Below, one piece after another: positions 1 through 20,233 of a stretch of DNA of 64,000 nt. A program made the position numbers and the translations under genes. Source of the stretch: Trichinella spiralis (lineage: Eukaryota; Nematoda; Enoplea; Trichinellida; Trichinellidae); assembly GCA_000181795.3 (NCBI GenBank), contig CM012953.1, positions 203,504-267,503 of the forward strand, read 5' to 3'. Under the pieces are notes generated by a model. It saw nothing but the letters and a program-made list of their open reading frames with translations. It ran no database searches and was not told the origin of the DNA. How positions within the stretch are numbered: the first letter of the stretch is position 1; every line of letters begins with the position of its first letter.

Positions 1-1742
1 TGCAAAAATATACAGAAAAAAAAAATTTTTTTCCTTAATTGTATTTCACGTGAAAAGTTTAGCATCAACTTTTGATAAAACGTAAAAAAACAGCCGAATT
101 AGAAATATGCTGCAAAACAATGCGTTTGGCTAATTTCTTCATATGAGCTGTATATTCTTCATACTTTTATATAAAACTGCGGATGAATATGTTTTTGAAA
201 TAGAGTTTTATAAAATTTATGGGAAAGTTACTTCAGACTGAAAATTTTCGATCTAAAAATGAAGCGACCTTTCAGATGGAAAGTTTTTTTGCTTTTGCAA
301 CTGTCTCAGCTGTAAATATGCTTGAAAGTTGGTTTTGTAAAAAAAATTCAAACTAACAAGTCACACTGATCAGCTTTGTAATTTCTTTAAAGTAAATTAT
401 AACATAAAATTTATTAAATTTTTCACTACAAATGTATCCCAGAATTAAGTTTACATTGGTACTACTGGAATAATTTACAAAGATTTCATATAAATAAATT
501 TGTATTAAAATGTAATAATAATTCATTGACAAAAGAATGCAATGTTAAAATGAAGATAATGTTATTACAAAATTTCTCTTGAAAATGGCGTGCCCTTCTT
601 GAAAAAAGCTTAAAAGCAAAAGAATGGAATTTTCAATCAAATAAATATTCCTTTTATAATAATCTAAGCAGACTTTTAATAAAAAAGGAAAACACAAATT
701 TCATCACTGTAATTATATATATATATATGTGCATGTACTTTAGTGGAAGATGTTAACTAATTTTATATAGCACTTTTTTCTCAAAACCAACACTTCACAT
801 GTTAGCGTTTCACTAAATGATGAATGAGAACTATCTAAGTAGTTTAAGCATTTGCATTTACAAAGTGTTACGAATGCATTGAAGATAAGAAACATAAAAA
901 AGTTAAATTTTAGAAAATAGCAAAAAGTGAATTCAACAATTTGCAGTTACTTTTTCATTTATTTATACATAATGTTAAATCTATAATTTTGGGAATGATG
1001 TATGGAAAAGTTGACCAACAAAAAAGGTATGCAAATTGCAAAAATAACAAACATTTCTAATAGCATGCTCACCTGCTTAATATAGCGAAACTTAAGATTC
1101 TTTTTCTCAAATACTGACCAATGAATAAAGAAATAAATGCTTTTAAATGAATTGACTTATAATACTTCAAATTTTTCATTTTTGCTTAACTGTTCGTGTG
1201 TTATACTCATCATTTGACATCGATCTTTTGCATCGTATTAAGTTTGTAAATCAAAGAATAAAAAAAGGCACAATAAAATAAAGCAAACTCTTCATTGAAC
1301 AGTGAATGTAAAAATAATTAGTTGTTGCCAAATTTGATAAAAATATAATAATAGTAGAAAGCCTAAGTGTCATAACGGAGATTGATTTGCTCAAATACAT
1401 AATGTTATGGCGTTCATGAAAATTTTTCAAAAGAACAACCTGCAGCACAAATTCAATGTGAAGCTAACATTTTTGCCAAATATATATACATATATATTAT
1501 TGCCAAGTAACTTTTGCTCAAAAAGCAAAGTTAATTTGGAATTAAGTTTAAGTTGATCCTTAAAACATCTTTATCCAAACATCCGTTTTATCTTTTCATC
1601 TATAAACACAGGAATTGTAAATAATGAAACTATTAAATGATATTATGTAATTTTGAAAACAAAGAAAAAAAATAATGAATATTTCGCTAATCGTTAAAGC
1701 TCTTAATATAAAAATAATTTTGTATGGAGTAACAGAAAATAC
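1..1742. other. AT-rich non-coding stretch at window start
   Basis: I see no convincing coding exon here. The sequence is very AT-rich with short TA-dinucleotide runs (around 715-727 and 1482-1500). It lies immediately downstream of the minus-strand exon ending at 1743, which closes with an AAG|GTATTT donor, so much of it is probably the following intron. The next coding exon is not visible and may lie beyond the window start. Confidence 0.6.
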
Positions 1743-2532
1743 CTTGATTAAAGCTGACAGGGGCGCCGTGAGTAACTTCGCTGAATGGAACCCCGGTTTG
1801 CGTGTAGCGGACAAAGTTGAGCTCAGCCGGTGCGGTTTGGAACTGAAATGGATCCGCAGCAGCGGTAAGCGCAGGTCGAGCTGCCGAACCAGCACCAACC
1901 TGATGAAATGGATTATATCCGCTATGGGTAGGCGGCGTTGTGTGATGATGGTGGTGATGATGGTGTGGGTGATAAGAGGGGTACGGCCAAGTCTGTTGAG
2001 CCAGATTAGCGTACATGTCGATGGCGCTGGCGTTGTTAGTCGGAATAGACGCCCCGGCGCCAGTGGAAAAATCATACCCGCTTGGCCACATCTTCAAAGC
2101 GGAAGACTTGCGATCTGCATCCCGATTAGCTGCCTCATAATAGTAGGTCGGACTGACACGCACCGAGTTCTGGCCGAGCGCAAAAGCGCCGGGCGAATCA
2201 GCCGTAGCTGGATTCCAAGCATTACAACGGGATGCAATAGAAAAGCTAGACGGACACAGTGCTGTTGGACTGGTCATCACAGACGCCTGGCTGCTGTTTA
2301 CCAGTTTAGGAGTGGCTGGTGAAATAGCATCGAACAGCAACTGTTGTGATTTGCAATTCAAGGCAGTGCTGTTGTTACTGTTATTGTTGTTGTTGTCATT
2401 ATTGCTACTACTAGTGTTGGTGTTGGTGTTGGTGCTGGTGCTGGCATTTGTGGAGGTGGTTGTGGTGATGATGATGCCGTTGTTGCTATTAAACGGATGC
2501 ATAAATGCGGGATTCATGGCGATAGAAAGCAT
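1743..2532 (-). CDS. 5' coding exon of a low-complexity, transcription-factor-like protein (partial)
   Basis: An open frame of about 263 codons starts at the ATG at 2532 and stays open into an AAG|GTATTT splice donor at 1743-1742, leaving phase 1. The protein has Thr/Asn homopolymer runs, a run of eight His preceded by a WPYPSYHP segment, and Ala/Pro/Tyr-rich sequence. This composition is typical of N-terminal activation regions of animal developmental transcription factors such as Hox, T-box or Fox proteins. No DNA-binding domain is present in this exon, so the family cannot be named. The frame is also open upstream to about 2586 through non-ATG codons. Local base composition is clearly richer in GC than the surrounding 10 kb, which supports coding selection. 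The downstream exons were not found inside the window. Confidence 0.6.
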
Positions 2533-3440
2533 GGAAAACGTGACGGTATACGGCTGAACGCGCACAATTTCGCGCGCCGCAGCCAAGAGCTAACCGAAAC
2601 AAGTCTGATTGGCCAGCAGATCGACCGCTTGACAACACTGTAACAGACATGTTGAATTAAAGATGCGTCGGAATTGAAAAATCAATTGTCCCGCCCATTC
2701 GTGGTCGCACCACTCAGACTGCTGGCAAGACGACTGAAGCGCCCCCGAGTACATCGAAGGCCGAACGAGTTTACTGTAATCATGGCGGCATCTTTTGTTC
2801 TTGATCACGTGATCAGGTGAATCTCGCCTGTTAGTGGTTGTGTGGGACACTTCACCTTATTGGAGCGTGCAAGGTGCCACCAAGCGATTTTTTGAAAAAA
2901 AAATCAAAAAAAAGAGAAAACAGGAGCGGCACAGATGGTTGTAATTGAATAAAAAAATAGAAAGGAGAAGTAAACAAACGGCAACAAACAAGTCTATATC
3001 TGAATAATGAGAATAAATATACTTGGGATAAATAAATAAATAAATAAATAAACTTTATTTCAAACGCATCAGTGTGCAATGGTTTCAATGATGAAAGAAA
3101 AAAGAAAAACTACTCCACTATGAGACAGGCGTTTTCTGTGTTCGTACGTCGACGACATTTTCAAAACAGGCGGCTCTTGATAACGACGTTGTCGAATCTT
3201 CACGCGGCAGTTTATCTGTCAGCGGACTGATGCAACGGACAAGTTGGCCGCCTTTGATCTTGCCGCCCTGCATACTTTTCAACTCACTAACAACAGCTTG
3301 CCGCCGGCCCGCACCCACTAAATATCCAAGCGGCTGTGGTTTGCATGTTTTTCGAGCTTATATATATTCATGTATACACATCTACATGCCTCCTCGCTCA
3401 TATGCATACATGCAGATATATTATTTCATGTGATTACTTC
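2533..3440. promoter_or_regulatory. GC-elevated upstream/5' region of the transcription-factor-like gene
   Basis: This segment is richer in GC than its flanks. It has short open frames on both strands but none with recognisable protein character. It contains a 14-base perfect palindrome centred on CACGTG (2802-2815) and ends near a (TAAA)n run at 3028-3052. It is probably promoter, 5' UTR or untranslated first exon of the minus-strand gene; this is inference from position. Confidence 0.35.
2802..2815. promoter_or_regulatory. Perfect palindrome containing an E-box/CACGTG core
   Basis: The sequence TGATCACGTGATCA reads identically on both strands. It holds the CACGTG core bound by bHLH and bHLH-ZIP dimers (Myc/Max, USF and SREBP type). 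It lies about 270 bases upstream of the first ATG of the minus-strand transcription-factor-like exon. Binding is inferred only. Confidence 0.35.
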
Positions 3441-6400
3441 AAAAAGTGACAAATTACTCATTATTTACTCTTTTTCTATATTTCTTTATTTATTTGTTTA
3501 CTTCTTATTTTTTTAATTTTATAAAAATTAATTGCATCTTTTGATTCGGAGTTTGAGTAATGCTTTTCAATTGCTTTTTTGCTCAATCAATATATTTAAT
3601 CGAAAATTGCCTATTTGGTAGATATTTTTAAAAAAAGCAAGAACAACAATCACAAAAAAATAAATTTCCATTCAACTTGGTAGTTACTTTTAGATTCACT
3701 TTTTTATATTTTTACGATAAATGTAAAATTAGCATTCTAATTTATAAAACAGTCTAATTTTTTTGAATGAATTTAGGATATATATATATATATATACTGA
3801 TTGTATAAATATCTTTTTAAAATAATTTCTTTTACAATTAATAAATTTAAAAGTACTTATAAATTTGAATATTGGAATAAAATGACAATTTAGTGCTCTG
3901 TGTTATGATCTTATCTATATTACGTATGTATATGTAAACAATTGATTTTTAATAAGACAAGAGAGCAGTACTATGATAATACGAAACATTAATATTGTTT
4001 AAATGAGCATAATTTTCTTTGTTATTTTAAAAATAAAGTTGAAATTTAAAAATACTTCATACTATCCAGTAAATTTCATAGCAAAAGTTAAATAATCTAT
4101 TAAAATTCGAAATTGCAAATGTTCAATGGTACTAATGAGATTTGCTTCTTTAAAGGCAAAGGAGGAGCATAAGAATGCAGGAGTGAGCAATGAATTTTTA
4201 AAGTATGAATAAACATGTATTTTTTTAATCTATTATAACTTCGTTATGCTCATTTGCTTTTTTCGCTTTCTTCATTTTTGATCAATCATTTATATGCATA
4301 AAATTTAAATTTATTAAAATGTTTCTCGTGATGTATAAATAAATTTCCGCATTATATTTTAACTTTTGGTTAGTATTATTTAGTAATAATTTATTAGCAA
4401 TAACTATTGCAATGTGATTTATAAATGCATATTAAGTTTATAAAATGATAAACTTAAAAAAAAGTAGACAGTAAAAACGGAACCTTGACTTTTTCAAAGA
4501 TATCTGTTAAACAAAATTTTATTAAGTAAATTATGAATAAGCATTATATAATAGTTATGTATTTAATAGTTGTTCATTCAATTAAGCAAGGAATAGCTAT
4601 TATTATTGTTCCAATTTGATTGTCTGTAATTTAGTTAGTGGACAGATATTTATAAAAAAAATTAACTAGCTATCCATAATTCATTATAATTAATAAAGAA
4701 AACAAAATAAAGGTAATATTATTAAAGAATTTTGCTAGAGTTGAATGCAAAAATTCATTAAATGCAATGGTTTAGTGAGCATGAAATTTTTTTGTGAAAT
4801 TAGAGGAGCAAAATATGAATGCACTGTTTTACTTAAATAAGTATTTATATTAAAAAAACAATTTTGTATTTTAAATCTTTCTTTTCTGCCAATTAATTGT
4901 GATATTATTTTATATGTCCATATGTTTCACATCTGATTTCATTCTAATTTCTGATTCACATGTCATAGCTGATTTTTTATATATAAAAGTGTTCTTGCAG
5001 CAGCTAAATCATGCTTTCAGTCTACTCGAAGTTCATGTAATAAATTTTTAACGTACTACTGCAAACGTAGGCCATTTTCTTTGCATTTCAACTAAAGTAA
5101 GGAACATCTTATGACAAATGATCTTTATATATGAAATTTAATAAGTACTGAATGGCTGTGAAAATGATAAAATTGTATATTTTCAAAAATATAAGTAAAT
5201 TCAGCATATTAAATTTGAGCAATTGAAAAGTAGTAAATTGTATCAGTCAAAATGCCTTCTAAATGCAAAAATTTACAAAACGAAAAAACTGACTGAATGC
5301 TTTTTGTTTAATTTATGAAGGATGTAAAATTAAACACATGATTTTTTTATCCTTCTAAATGAAAGAAATTCTTTTTCTCAACCTTACAAAATGTCATTTA
5401 AAATTTCAAAATAATTTGCCAGAAATCACCTAACAGCTCTTCATCACTTACAGCTTATGTATGTATGTACATATCTATATGCGGTTGTGATGTTTATATG
5501 AAACAATGGTTAATATATTCACGAATTAAATTTTAAAACAACTACTGTGAAAAATAAATGTAATTTTGCACAGTATTTATTAAAACAAAATTTTCGACAA
5601 ATTCCTCTTTCGATCATAATCAACTACATCATGGTTATTTACGGTGGTAAAAGGCAGTTTCTTTTTTCTGCAAATTCAAACGTATCATCAGGTTACGGTG
5701 AGTTGTTTTATTTTATTGGTCAGGCAACCTTTTGTATGCAATAAGAAATAACGAACACTCTGTCTTTTTGTTCTTGGATGGTGCCAAGCAGAGTTTTACC
5801 TGTTTTTTTCACCAAATAATGCTGACTTCCTTTTAAAGAAAAAATTTTAAAGAATTTCGGTCAGAAAATAAACATACAGGCTGCTGTTAAATCAAAATAA
5901 CTTTGTTGAATTTTTTACTTAAAATTAAAAATTAACATTACTTCCAAACACGATAAAGACAGTTGATCTTTTTAGACTTAGACTTTTGAAACTGAATGAC
6001 TAGACTTTTCCAATCAAAAAATAAATATTATGCTGTAAAGATCCACTAAACATCATCACATATAAAACATGATTATCATAAGCTTTTACTGCATAATAGC
6101 AGTAAGTTGGACGTTCTACTTTACCTCAAGTTTTATGAAAATAAAATTTAAACAACAAAATGCAGTCCCCTTTATAAAAATACTGTATTTTTTACTTGCT
6201 AAATTCATACTGTTTTCAGACATTATTATGCTTTGGCCATGGTAAAAAATTTTGAAATGCACTTCAAAGAATCAATGCATGAGGCAATAGTTCTTACAAT
6301 GTGTTGTTAAAATTCCTCATAGTGATAACAATTTACATACACAATTTAATTGCTCGACTATAACTTATGATTTAACTTCGTTTATTCGCGTCATATTTTG

Positions 6401-9400
6401 CAAGAAATGAAACATTTTGTTGAAAATAATTGCACTTGCAAACTTTGTGGTAAACACAAGACATAGATTCTAATCCACATTTTCCCATGCAGTGGAAGTG
6501 AATTCTATAGTAATGCATGGAAGTATTTAAATTTCTAAAGAGAAAGCGATCCCACAAAACTTAATTTCACTTATCAATTAAGTTACATCACTGAAAATTC
6601 TCTTTGCTAATAACATTGCATTGCAATGCGGATGGGCAGTAAAGTTAAAAAATAAACAGTTGCATCCTGTGTTTCCTCTTCACTTAAGTTTGCTTTACAT
6701 TTTATTAGTGGAAATAGCTTTGCATTTTATTAAAAATTCACGGAACTTTGTACAAACATATAACAATAATTAGTTTAAACTAAACAGAAAATTGTAGTAA
6801 AAATAAGCATAAAACCTCAAATTACCAAAACTGTACTTAACTTCATTATAACAGCATGTTTTATTTTACCTTAAACTGAAAGTTGATTGCATTGCTAACC
6901 TACTCTGAAAATGCGTTTTTAAGATACCACGGTTGACAAATCATGCAAAATCATTATCTTGTTAGTTAATGACATGTTCACAGTAAGGTAATACGTTAAG
7001 CAATAAAGTAACTGAAACGTCTGTTTTTATTTTAAGCTTAAACCTACTTTTGGAGATGTATATGCTTTCCATTATTAAATGTAATTTGTAGTTGTGCATC
7101 ACTACAGTGAAAAATAAAAGTGAATATATTCAAAAATGAAGTCTCTAATTATTATTAATAAAATAAAATGTGTAAATACTAAAAACGACATTTCAGTGGA
7201 AAATGATAAACATTAGCAACAAATGAAACAGGAACCGACAAATGAAGTCTGTATCTAGCTTTCAAATCATTGCTGTTTCTATTTTGTTTTGTTTTGTTTT
7301 GTTTTCGTCCTGATGTTCAGAAGTTCCGCAAGACCACACGAAAGCGACCCTAAAACATTTTACAACCGTTATACCAATACCAGGACAATGTAAACAAGTC
7401 CACCGTTTCAGTTACAGTAGACTTTACTGTTGCCCAGTAAAGGGGAAGTTTTCATGAGAGGTAAATCAATCTAGGTCATCAATTGTTGCAAAGAAACGAC
7501 CACCGGCATCGTCGGCGTTTTCAAGTAAAAGATAACGGTACCCAAGGTGAAGGGCATTTTAGGATTCGGCAGACCCTAAACACTGACCTCAGGTAAATTA
7601 TGCGGGTTAACAACTGTGCATTTTCACACGCTACGAAAGATGTTAGTGATTGTATTGAAAAGTTGAACAACCGTCACGAGAATGCAACGTTATCAAAGCC
7701 ACTGGAAAAATCATTAGATCACTTTTGAAATATACAATTCATTTAATTTAATTTAATTTTGCATTATTACATAATATATTATGTTACTTTCTTTTTATAA
7801 TAAATGGATAGATAACTAACATCTGATTTTGTTTTTATTTTATCGAATAATAAATACATCATTATCAAGCACAGTATTCCAATGTGTAATTCGATAAATG
7901 TAATTCGCAGACTCCACCTTATTAAAATTGCATTAACTACAATATTTTCTGAAATAGCAAGTTTTTTCCGTTATCATGTGTTGTTTATTGCTTGCATGTA
8001 AATTGCGATTAAATAAAGATGCGCATATAGATATATGTACGCAGTAATAATATAAATACATATAATAAAATGATAATCTCAAAACCAAGTAAAAGAAAAT
8101 GTGCATAAACAAATTTTCATTTATGTTTTAAATAATTATTGTCCTTGATTTTGCAATAAATTACTTTTAACTGCATTCAAACCCAAATTATTTAACAAAC
8201 GGTTTTACTTTTCGAACTGTGCATACTATATGTAAAATATTCATGTACTATACTAAAAATCTGTTCAATATCATATAAGTATTTTGTAACATTTTGTCAA
8301 TATGTATTTTAATATTGCAAAAATCATAGAAGTTGCGTTTTCTAATCAAGAACTATCACGATGCTCACAGGTGAAATAACGATATCTGTATTAATTAGTA
8401 AGAACACTGTTCTAACGAACAATTTATTAACCAAACGCTAAAAGCTGTTCAGCTTGAAATAAACTTTAATTATTAAACAAAAATTAAAGATAGTAATCTA
8501 TTGAGCAATGTTAAATTAGTAAACAAAAATATATGAAAAGAAACCAATTCATTACCTATGACTGATCGTAAATTTTTACATGAAAGCTACATTGTTTTAA
8601 TGATCAGTGTGTTGTTAGATATCTTTATAAAAAAAATCAGGCCATCTGTAATGAAGAATGATTTTATCTAGGGAATTGTTTTGCTTTAGGCATAAATCAA
8701 AGCATGTTATAATCTTGCCTGTTATCTAAGAAATTAATTATATAAATAAGCTTGAAACGAAACACTTTTCGAATAGCATAAATATATAAAATTGCATCAA
8801 ATGAATTTGAATAATGATTTATTTATTGATTACATTTTTCAGTTTATTAATTAATTAATTTATATGACTGATCAAACAAAGATAGCGAATATTTTTTCAA
8901 ATACAAATTGCACTGCCGAATTGGAAAAGATGTAAAAATTAGATGAGCCCATTTTTCCGCATGCAAAACATGGCTTTTCAATGGATAATAAAACAATCGA
9001 ATGTTCAGTTGGTGTTGTTCAAGCAGCGGCTGAAAAACGGCCCCGACATCCGGGCAGCTGACACCGGATAGACTGGCATCATCATCAGCTGATCGTTGCA
9101 AGTGTTTGAAGAGACTTTTCAAAGAGAACCATTAGCGGCTTGATCACAAACAATAAACATCCAAACGGCGTCAGATGTGAAAAGTATTTCGCCGTCCAGA
9201 CTGCAAAATTACCATATAGTTAGGCAACAACAACCATAAAGAAAACAAATTCCTCACAACAACTGCATTTTTCAATTAACGCATCATCTTACTGTTGATA
9301 TAATTTATTCACATATTATTATTATCTGTTTATTACAAATTTGATGTAATTATACATTTCATATAAATAGATATAGAAATTTATTTCAATAAAAAATAGT

Positions 9401-11128
9401 TATTAAAAAGAAAAAAACGAATCATTTTGTAATGTGATATTTACAAAACAAATATGAATTGTGCATATATGTTGAAGAAAGAATTCATAACAGCACTTAC
9501 AATAGAGCAATCAATAAAGAATATCAGATAAGAAACTTCCGTTTCTTAGATAAAAATCTTTATAAAGCAATAAAAATTCTTTAAAACATCGGATAATTGC
9601 CATATTAGGTCAGATTAGATAGTTTATTGAAAAATGAACGATATTTATTCTTAAACATTTTACGCTTAAATATTTCACAACAATAACAAAACTAATTTTA
9701 AATTAATTTAACAGTACATTTCATTATCTAATTTTTTCAGTTAAGTACATAAAATATTAGTATGAACATTTTGATTAACATATTTGAGTATCAGATCATG
9801 GGCAATTTGAGATGAAAAAAATTAAATAAATCATTTAGAATAACCGCAAATTGAAACATTGAAGCATTATTTGAAATTTACAACTCGCAAAATGGAGATG
9901 ACGGTATTTTCAATTTTCAGATTGTAAATACATGAATAAGCGTCAATGAGTCGTAAAGAAGTAAACAGTATAAGGAAGCAGCCAAGAGGTCAAATGAGGG
10001 AAGTCGAATGCGTTTATGAAAAGATACTTTAAGATTTTTATATACCTTACCCAGAAGCTGTTGCTTAATGGTCCATTTTACGAGAAAGTCTTTTACAAAT
10101 ATCCTGTTTTATAATACCATTTCTCAGTTGATGCTATTTCATGCAGTGAATTGCGCGACATTGCATCGTTTTGACATGTTGCAATTTTTCCAACGACCCT
10201 CATTTTAATGTTCCATCAGTGTGACATTGACTATAACATATTAAGATGACTATTATTTTAAAAGATACAATTTTATGCGAAAAAGTTTTTTCACAAAAGT
10301 AATAAAGTATTACTTGACAATGTAAAAATAAATTTTAAAACAAGATTTCATTTCATATTAACATTAATTTGCCTGGATTTACCGCTTTGATTTCAATATA
10401 AAATAAGCATTAATAATTAAGTACATCAATTAAAATGCAAATAAAAATGCATCGAGATGACATAAACGAACAAATTAATTTATTCAAATAAAAAGTAAAC
10501 GAAAGTAGATATCATAAAATTAGCATAAAATGCACACAGGTACACGGATAGAATCTGGGGCATTTCAAAAAATGCACATATTTAAAACAGGCAAAATCGG
10601 TCAATGATTGCATTTGGAAATGATAACATTTTAAATTTCATTTAGCGTTTAGCATGAAAATAATTTAAAATATTTTTATTTATTAAGAATATTTATATTT
10701 GAAAATATGGGTCATTAATTGTACTTGTTTTTAATTTACTTTTTTGTTCAACTCATCGCTATGTCAGTTTCACTGTTTATAAAATTTACATTTATAAATT
10801 TAGTTTGAAAAGTAATAGGATTTTTAAAATTAAAATTTAATTTCAATTATGTTTGTAAGTATTACAGTTAATTCAAATAACTCGCATAATTTTCTAAATA
10901 ATCGTGCTGCTTTGGCTACAGTTAGATTTATAATTGTTCACTTTATGCATACAATTTGCAATTATTCTGCATACAAGGTCAAGAATTTAATAAATTACTT
11001 TTACTAATGATTGATGAACCAAAATCATCAATAGTCATTACGAAACCATTGCAGTTAAATAGATAAAACATAAGCTAAAGCGATCAAGTATACAAGTATC
11101 AAGTACAAGTAAAAATTAAACGCATTTT
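3441..11128. other. Long AT-rich intergenic desert
   Basis: No credible coding exon was found in about 7.7 kb. Simple repeats include a TA run at about 3781-3797 and a GTTTT repeat near 7284-7305. Two islands are less AT-rich than the rest: about 7305-7680, and about 8985-9190 with a weak 91-codon minus-strand frame. These are candidates for conserved regulatory elements of the neighbouring developmental gene, or for exons of something I do not recognise. Confidence 0.5.
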
Positions 11129-11428
11129 TCATTTAGAAATCTCATCATTCGGAACTTCGTTTGGCGGCATATTTTCATCACCGTTGTTGTTCACCGGTTC
11201 CAGGACTTTCTTGCGACGAAACAGGATAACATGCGGCTCCGGATTGAAGATCATGTAGTGCTCCCATCCGCGGCTTTGTTGGATCCCGATTCGGCGCCAT
11301 TCACTTTCCGTCATCAGTCGACCACGGGGCACTAGGCGAACGAGTGATTTCGGCAAGTGGACATGACGGTATTCATATCCTTTCTCGTCTTCATACTTTT
11401 CTGAATAGTATATTTCCCGGCTGACCAT
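11129..11428 (-). CDS. CKS1: Cyclin-dependent kinase regulatory subunit (CKS1 family), copy A
   Basis: This is a complete 99-residue CKS protein, the small subunit that binds CDKs and docks phosphorylated substrates. The family signatures are present in order: a YSEKYEDEKGYEYRHVHLPK block, LMTESEWRRIGIQQSRGWEHY, and the PEPHVILFRR strand that forms the conserved beta-hinge region. The open frame could be extended upstream, but a TTTAG acceptor (exon start 11444) lies 16 bases before this ATG, and the family normally starts here. The coding part has no intron. A likely 5' UTR intron runs from a CAG|GTAGCG donor at 11883/11882 to 11445. The C-terminal tail after LFRR is Asn/Glu-rich and longer than in most animal CKS proteins. 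A paralogue lies at 23247-23564. Confidence 0.95.
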   Translation of the reverse strand: MVSREIYYSEKYEDEKGYEYRHVHLPKSLVRLVPRGRLMTESEWRRIGIQQSRGWEHYMIFNPEPHVILFRRKKVLEPVNNNGDENMPPNEVPNDEISK

Positions 11429-13978
11429 GTTTGGAAGAGCAAGTCTAAAGCAAGACAATTGAAAACAAATATACATATGCAGCCCCATACACAACAGTGT
11501 CAAGGTCCGAAATTATTTTTAAATAATAAGTTATTTTTAGTATGTTTTATGAAATGAAATTAATAAAACAAATAAAAACAAAACAGACCAAAGTATTAAT
11601 TTGCAAACAGAATAGTCAAAAGCAATACTAAAGTTGCGAATTTAAAACCAACTCCAGATTCTATATAAAAACACTCAACTCACAGCAAGAGGCACTTCTC
11701 TTTCTTCAAATAAACAAAAACAGGTGAAATGAATACAAAATTCAACACTTTAAAGTTCAACAATTTTAGTTTAAATTTAAAATAACTGAAATAAATGCAT
11801 TTTTAATTAAATACTTTAAAGGTTTTAGCCTAACATTAATACATAAAAATGAAATAAATATATAGAAAGAATAACACGCTACCTGAAAGAGCGACAGGCG
11901 CACACAACAACAGCTCAAGGACTCGAGTGAAACAACAGAGAGAAGTCATACAACTTAATGAGCAGCAATTTTCCCGCCTTCTGTGACCTACCAAATGCTT
12001 TGTTTTCTGACCTAGAGTTATGTTTCAAGGATGAAGTAATCTATAACATAGAAATATATATTTATTTTAAAATATTTTGCATATTTTAAAATAAATATTA
12101 TAATTTAATCAGTTTAGATTTTATCTATTAATTTAAATAAAAGTATTAGGATACTGTAACTGACATTTTAAAAGATTAGACAATTAATTTTTGAAATTAA
12201 ACAGTTAGTGCATAAAATTAAATAAAAATTTAAATATAATTTTATTTTTATTGTAAAATATTTATATTGGCATATTTATTTATTTATTTCAAAATACAAT
12301 ACACTACAGTATAAATGTAAAAATCAAGTAACTTTATCTGTAAGCTGTGATCAAATTATAACTTTGATCTAAGATGCAGATTTTAAATTCTAGTTTACTT
12401 TCTTGGCGAAACTTTTTCAGTGTAATTAATTATATTAATGTACAATTACATTTCTTTCTTGCAATTAAAATGTTGCAAATGTATTTTGGCTACTCTGAAC
12501 AGTCTGAAGCTGGCATTTCTGTGCGAATATGTAGTTCAGGGTCAACTTTTAGATGAAAGTTCAAAACAGACATCTGATTGCTAACAACTGTTGACCTAAC
12601 AGCTGTTGAATTCATAATCAATTTTTTCGCCAGCGGGTGAAGTCCATTGTAACTTGGATAGTGGGAAGCAACTGGTATTGAATGTTAGACAGCCTTACAG
12701 CAGGCTGCATTTGTAGCACTTGCTGTAGTTTGGCAGGATTGGAAAACAGCAACTACTGTTTATTTTTTCTTTATAGGTTAATTGAATAGGTCGAATTTCG
12801 AACCAGTGTTGTTATATCTGGAAAAGAGGCAGTAACAAGTTTTGCCGTTATCTGCCGACAGAATAATATCTTGTAATTTATAGGAATGTTTATGTCGCTT
12901 TTAATAATGTTTTAAGATTTAATATTTGAATATCACTGGTTAAGTGCATCAACTTTATACTCAATAAAGAACAATTTTGTCGAATCGATGAACCGCTAAA
13001 TAAGTTAATAGTTTATATTGAATTACGACATCCCCAAACAAAAAACGTCAAATTAGTCTGATTTTAATAAAATGGATTAGATAAATTGTGCACAAAATGT
13101 TGTTGAATCAAAAAAAAACAATTATTACTTCAAATTACAAATAAAGAACGTATCATTATGACAGATATTATTGCATTTAAATTTGGCACTCCTTTACCGT
13201 CACTGCAGTTTGACAAAACCACTGATGAGATTTGACAGTCACTTCAATAATAAATTATACTTTCAAAATGCTAATAATACAAGAAACGGTAAAAAAGAAT
13301 ACACTGCTAATGTAACGTGAAATAAATAATACATGGAAATTAATTTTCCATCCTTAAACAGTACGCTCTTTACAGATTCGCAAATCGAACAGAAGAAATC
13401 TAACGTATAGTCTTAGCATTTTTTCAAAGAACTTATAAGTACTTCGTTGTTTAATTGCTGAAGCGATTTTAATCATTAATTCAATTAATCATCGATGTAT
13501 ATACAGTACCAAAAAGTTCACATTTCTTGATATCCACCGTTTTCAGAAAACTTGCCCCATTCATCGACATATATATAATACACATTACTACAACTTTTCA
13601 ACTCTTGGTATGATAATTTACCTAATAATAAGTTCTTTTTATTAATCAATGTTAAATCCTCGGGCAAAAAATTAAAAATTTGATATTTCTAATTTCTATA
13701 ATGAATACAATTTTATCGATATTCCACTTATCAAAAAAGTCAAACCGATACAAAAAAGGCAATTTACATTATGTTTGGTTTATCAAAAACAGACTTCAAA
13801 GTATTTTACAGTAGTATGGTAAAAGGAAATGTGTACTAGTGTGTAACACAAATAAAAATACATTCCAATACAGTAAACAACGGTAGTAAAAGAATAAATA
13901 AGAAAAACAGCTGTTTACAAAAATAATGAACAAGAAAGCGAAATATTCATTACTTAAAAATACTGTGATGGTTTTTTC
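11429..13978. other. Intergenic region between CKS1 copy A and the KAT6 gene
   Basis: It contains the probable 5' UTR intron (11445-11882) and untranslated leader of CKS1 copy A. The rest, about 12-13.9 kb, is AT-rich with no supported exon. The last part would be the 3' UTR of the minus-strand KAT6 gene, which ends at 13979. Confidence 0.5.

Positions 13979-20233
<6,255 letters not shown>

Noticed and set aside
3118-3433. Short frames on both strands in the GC-elevated region
   Set aside because: The opposite-strand frames overlap and neither resembles a known protein or has a clear splice link to the 1743-2532 exon.
8847-9122. 91-codon minus-strand frame as a small gene
   Set aside because: No recognisable domain, no splice context and no family residues; only mildly raised GC content.
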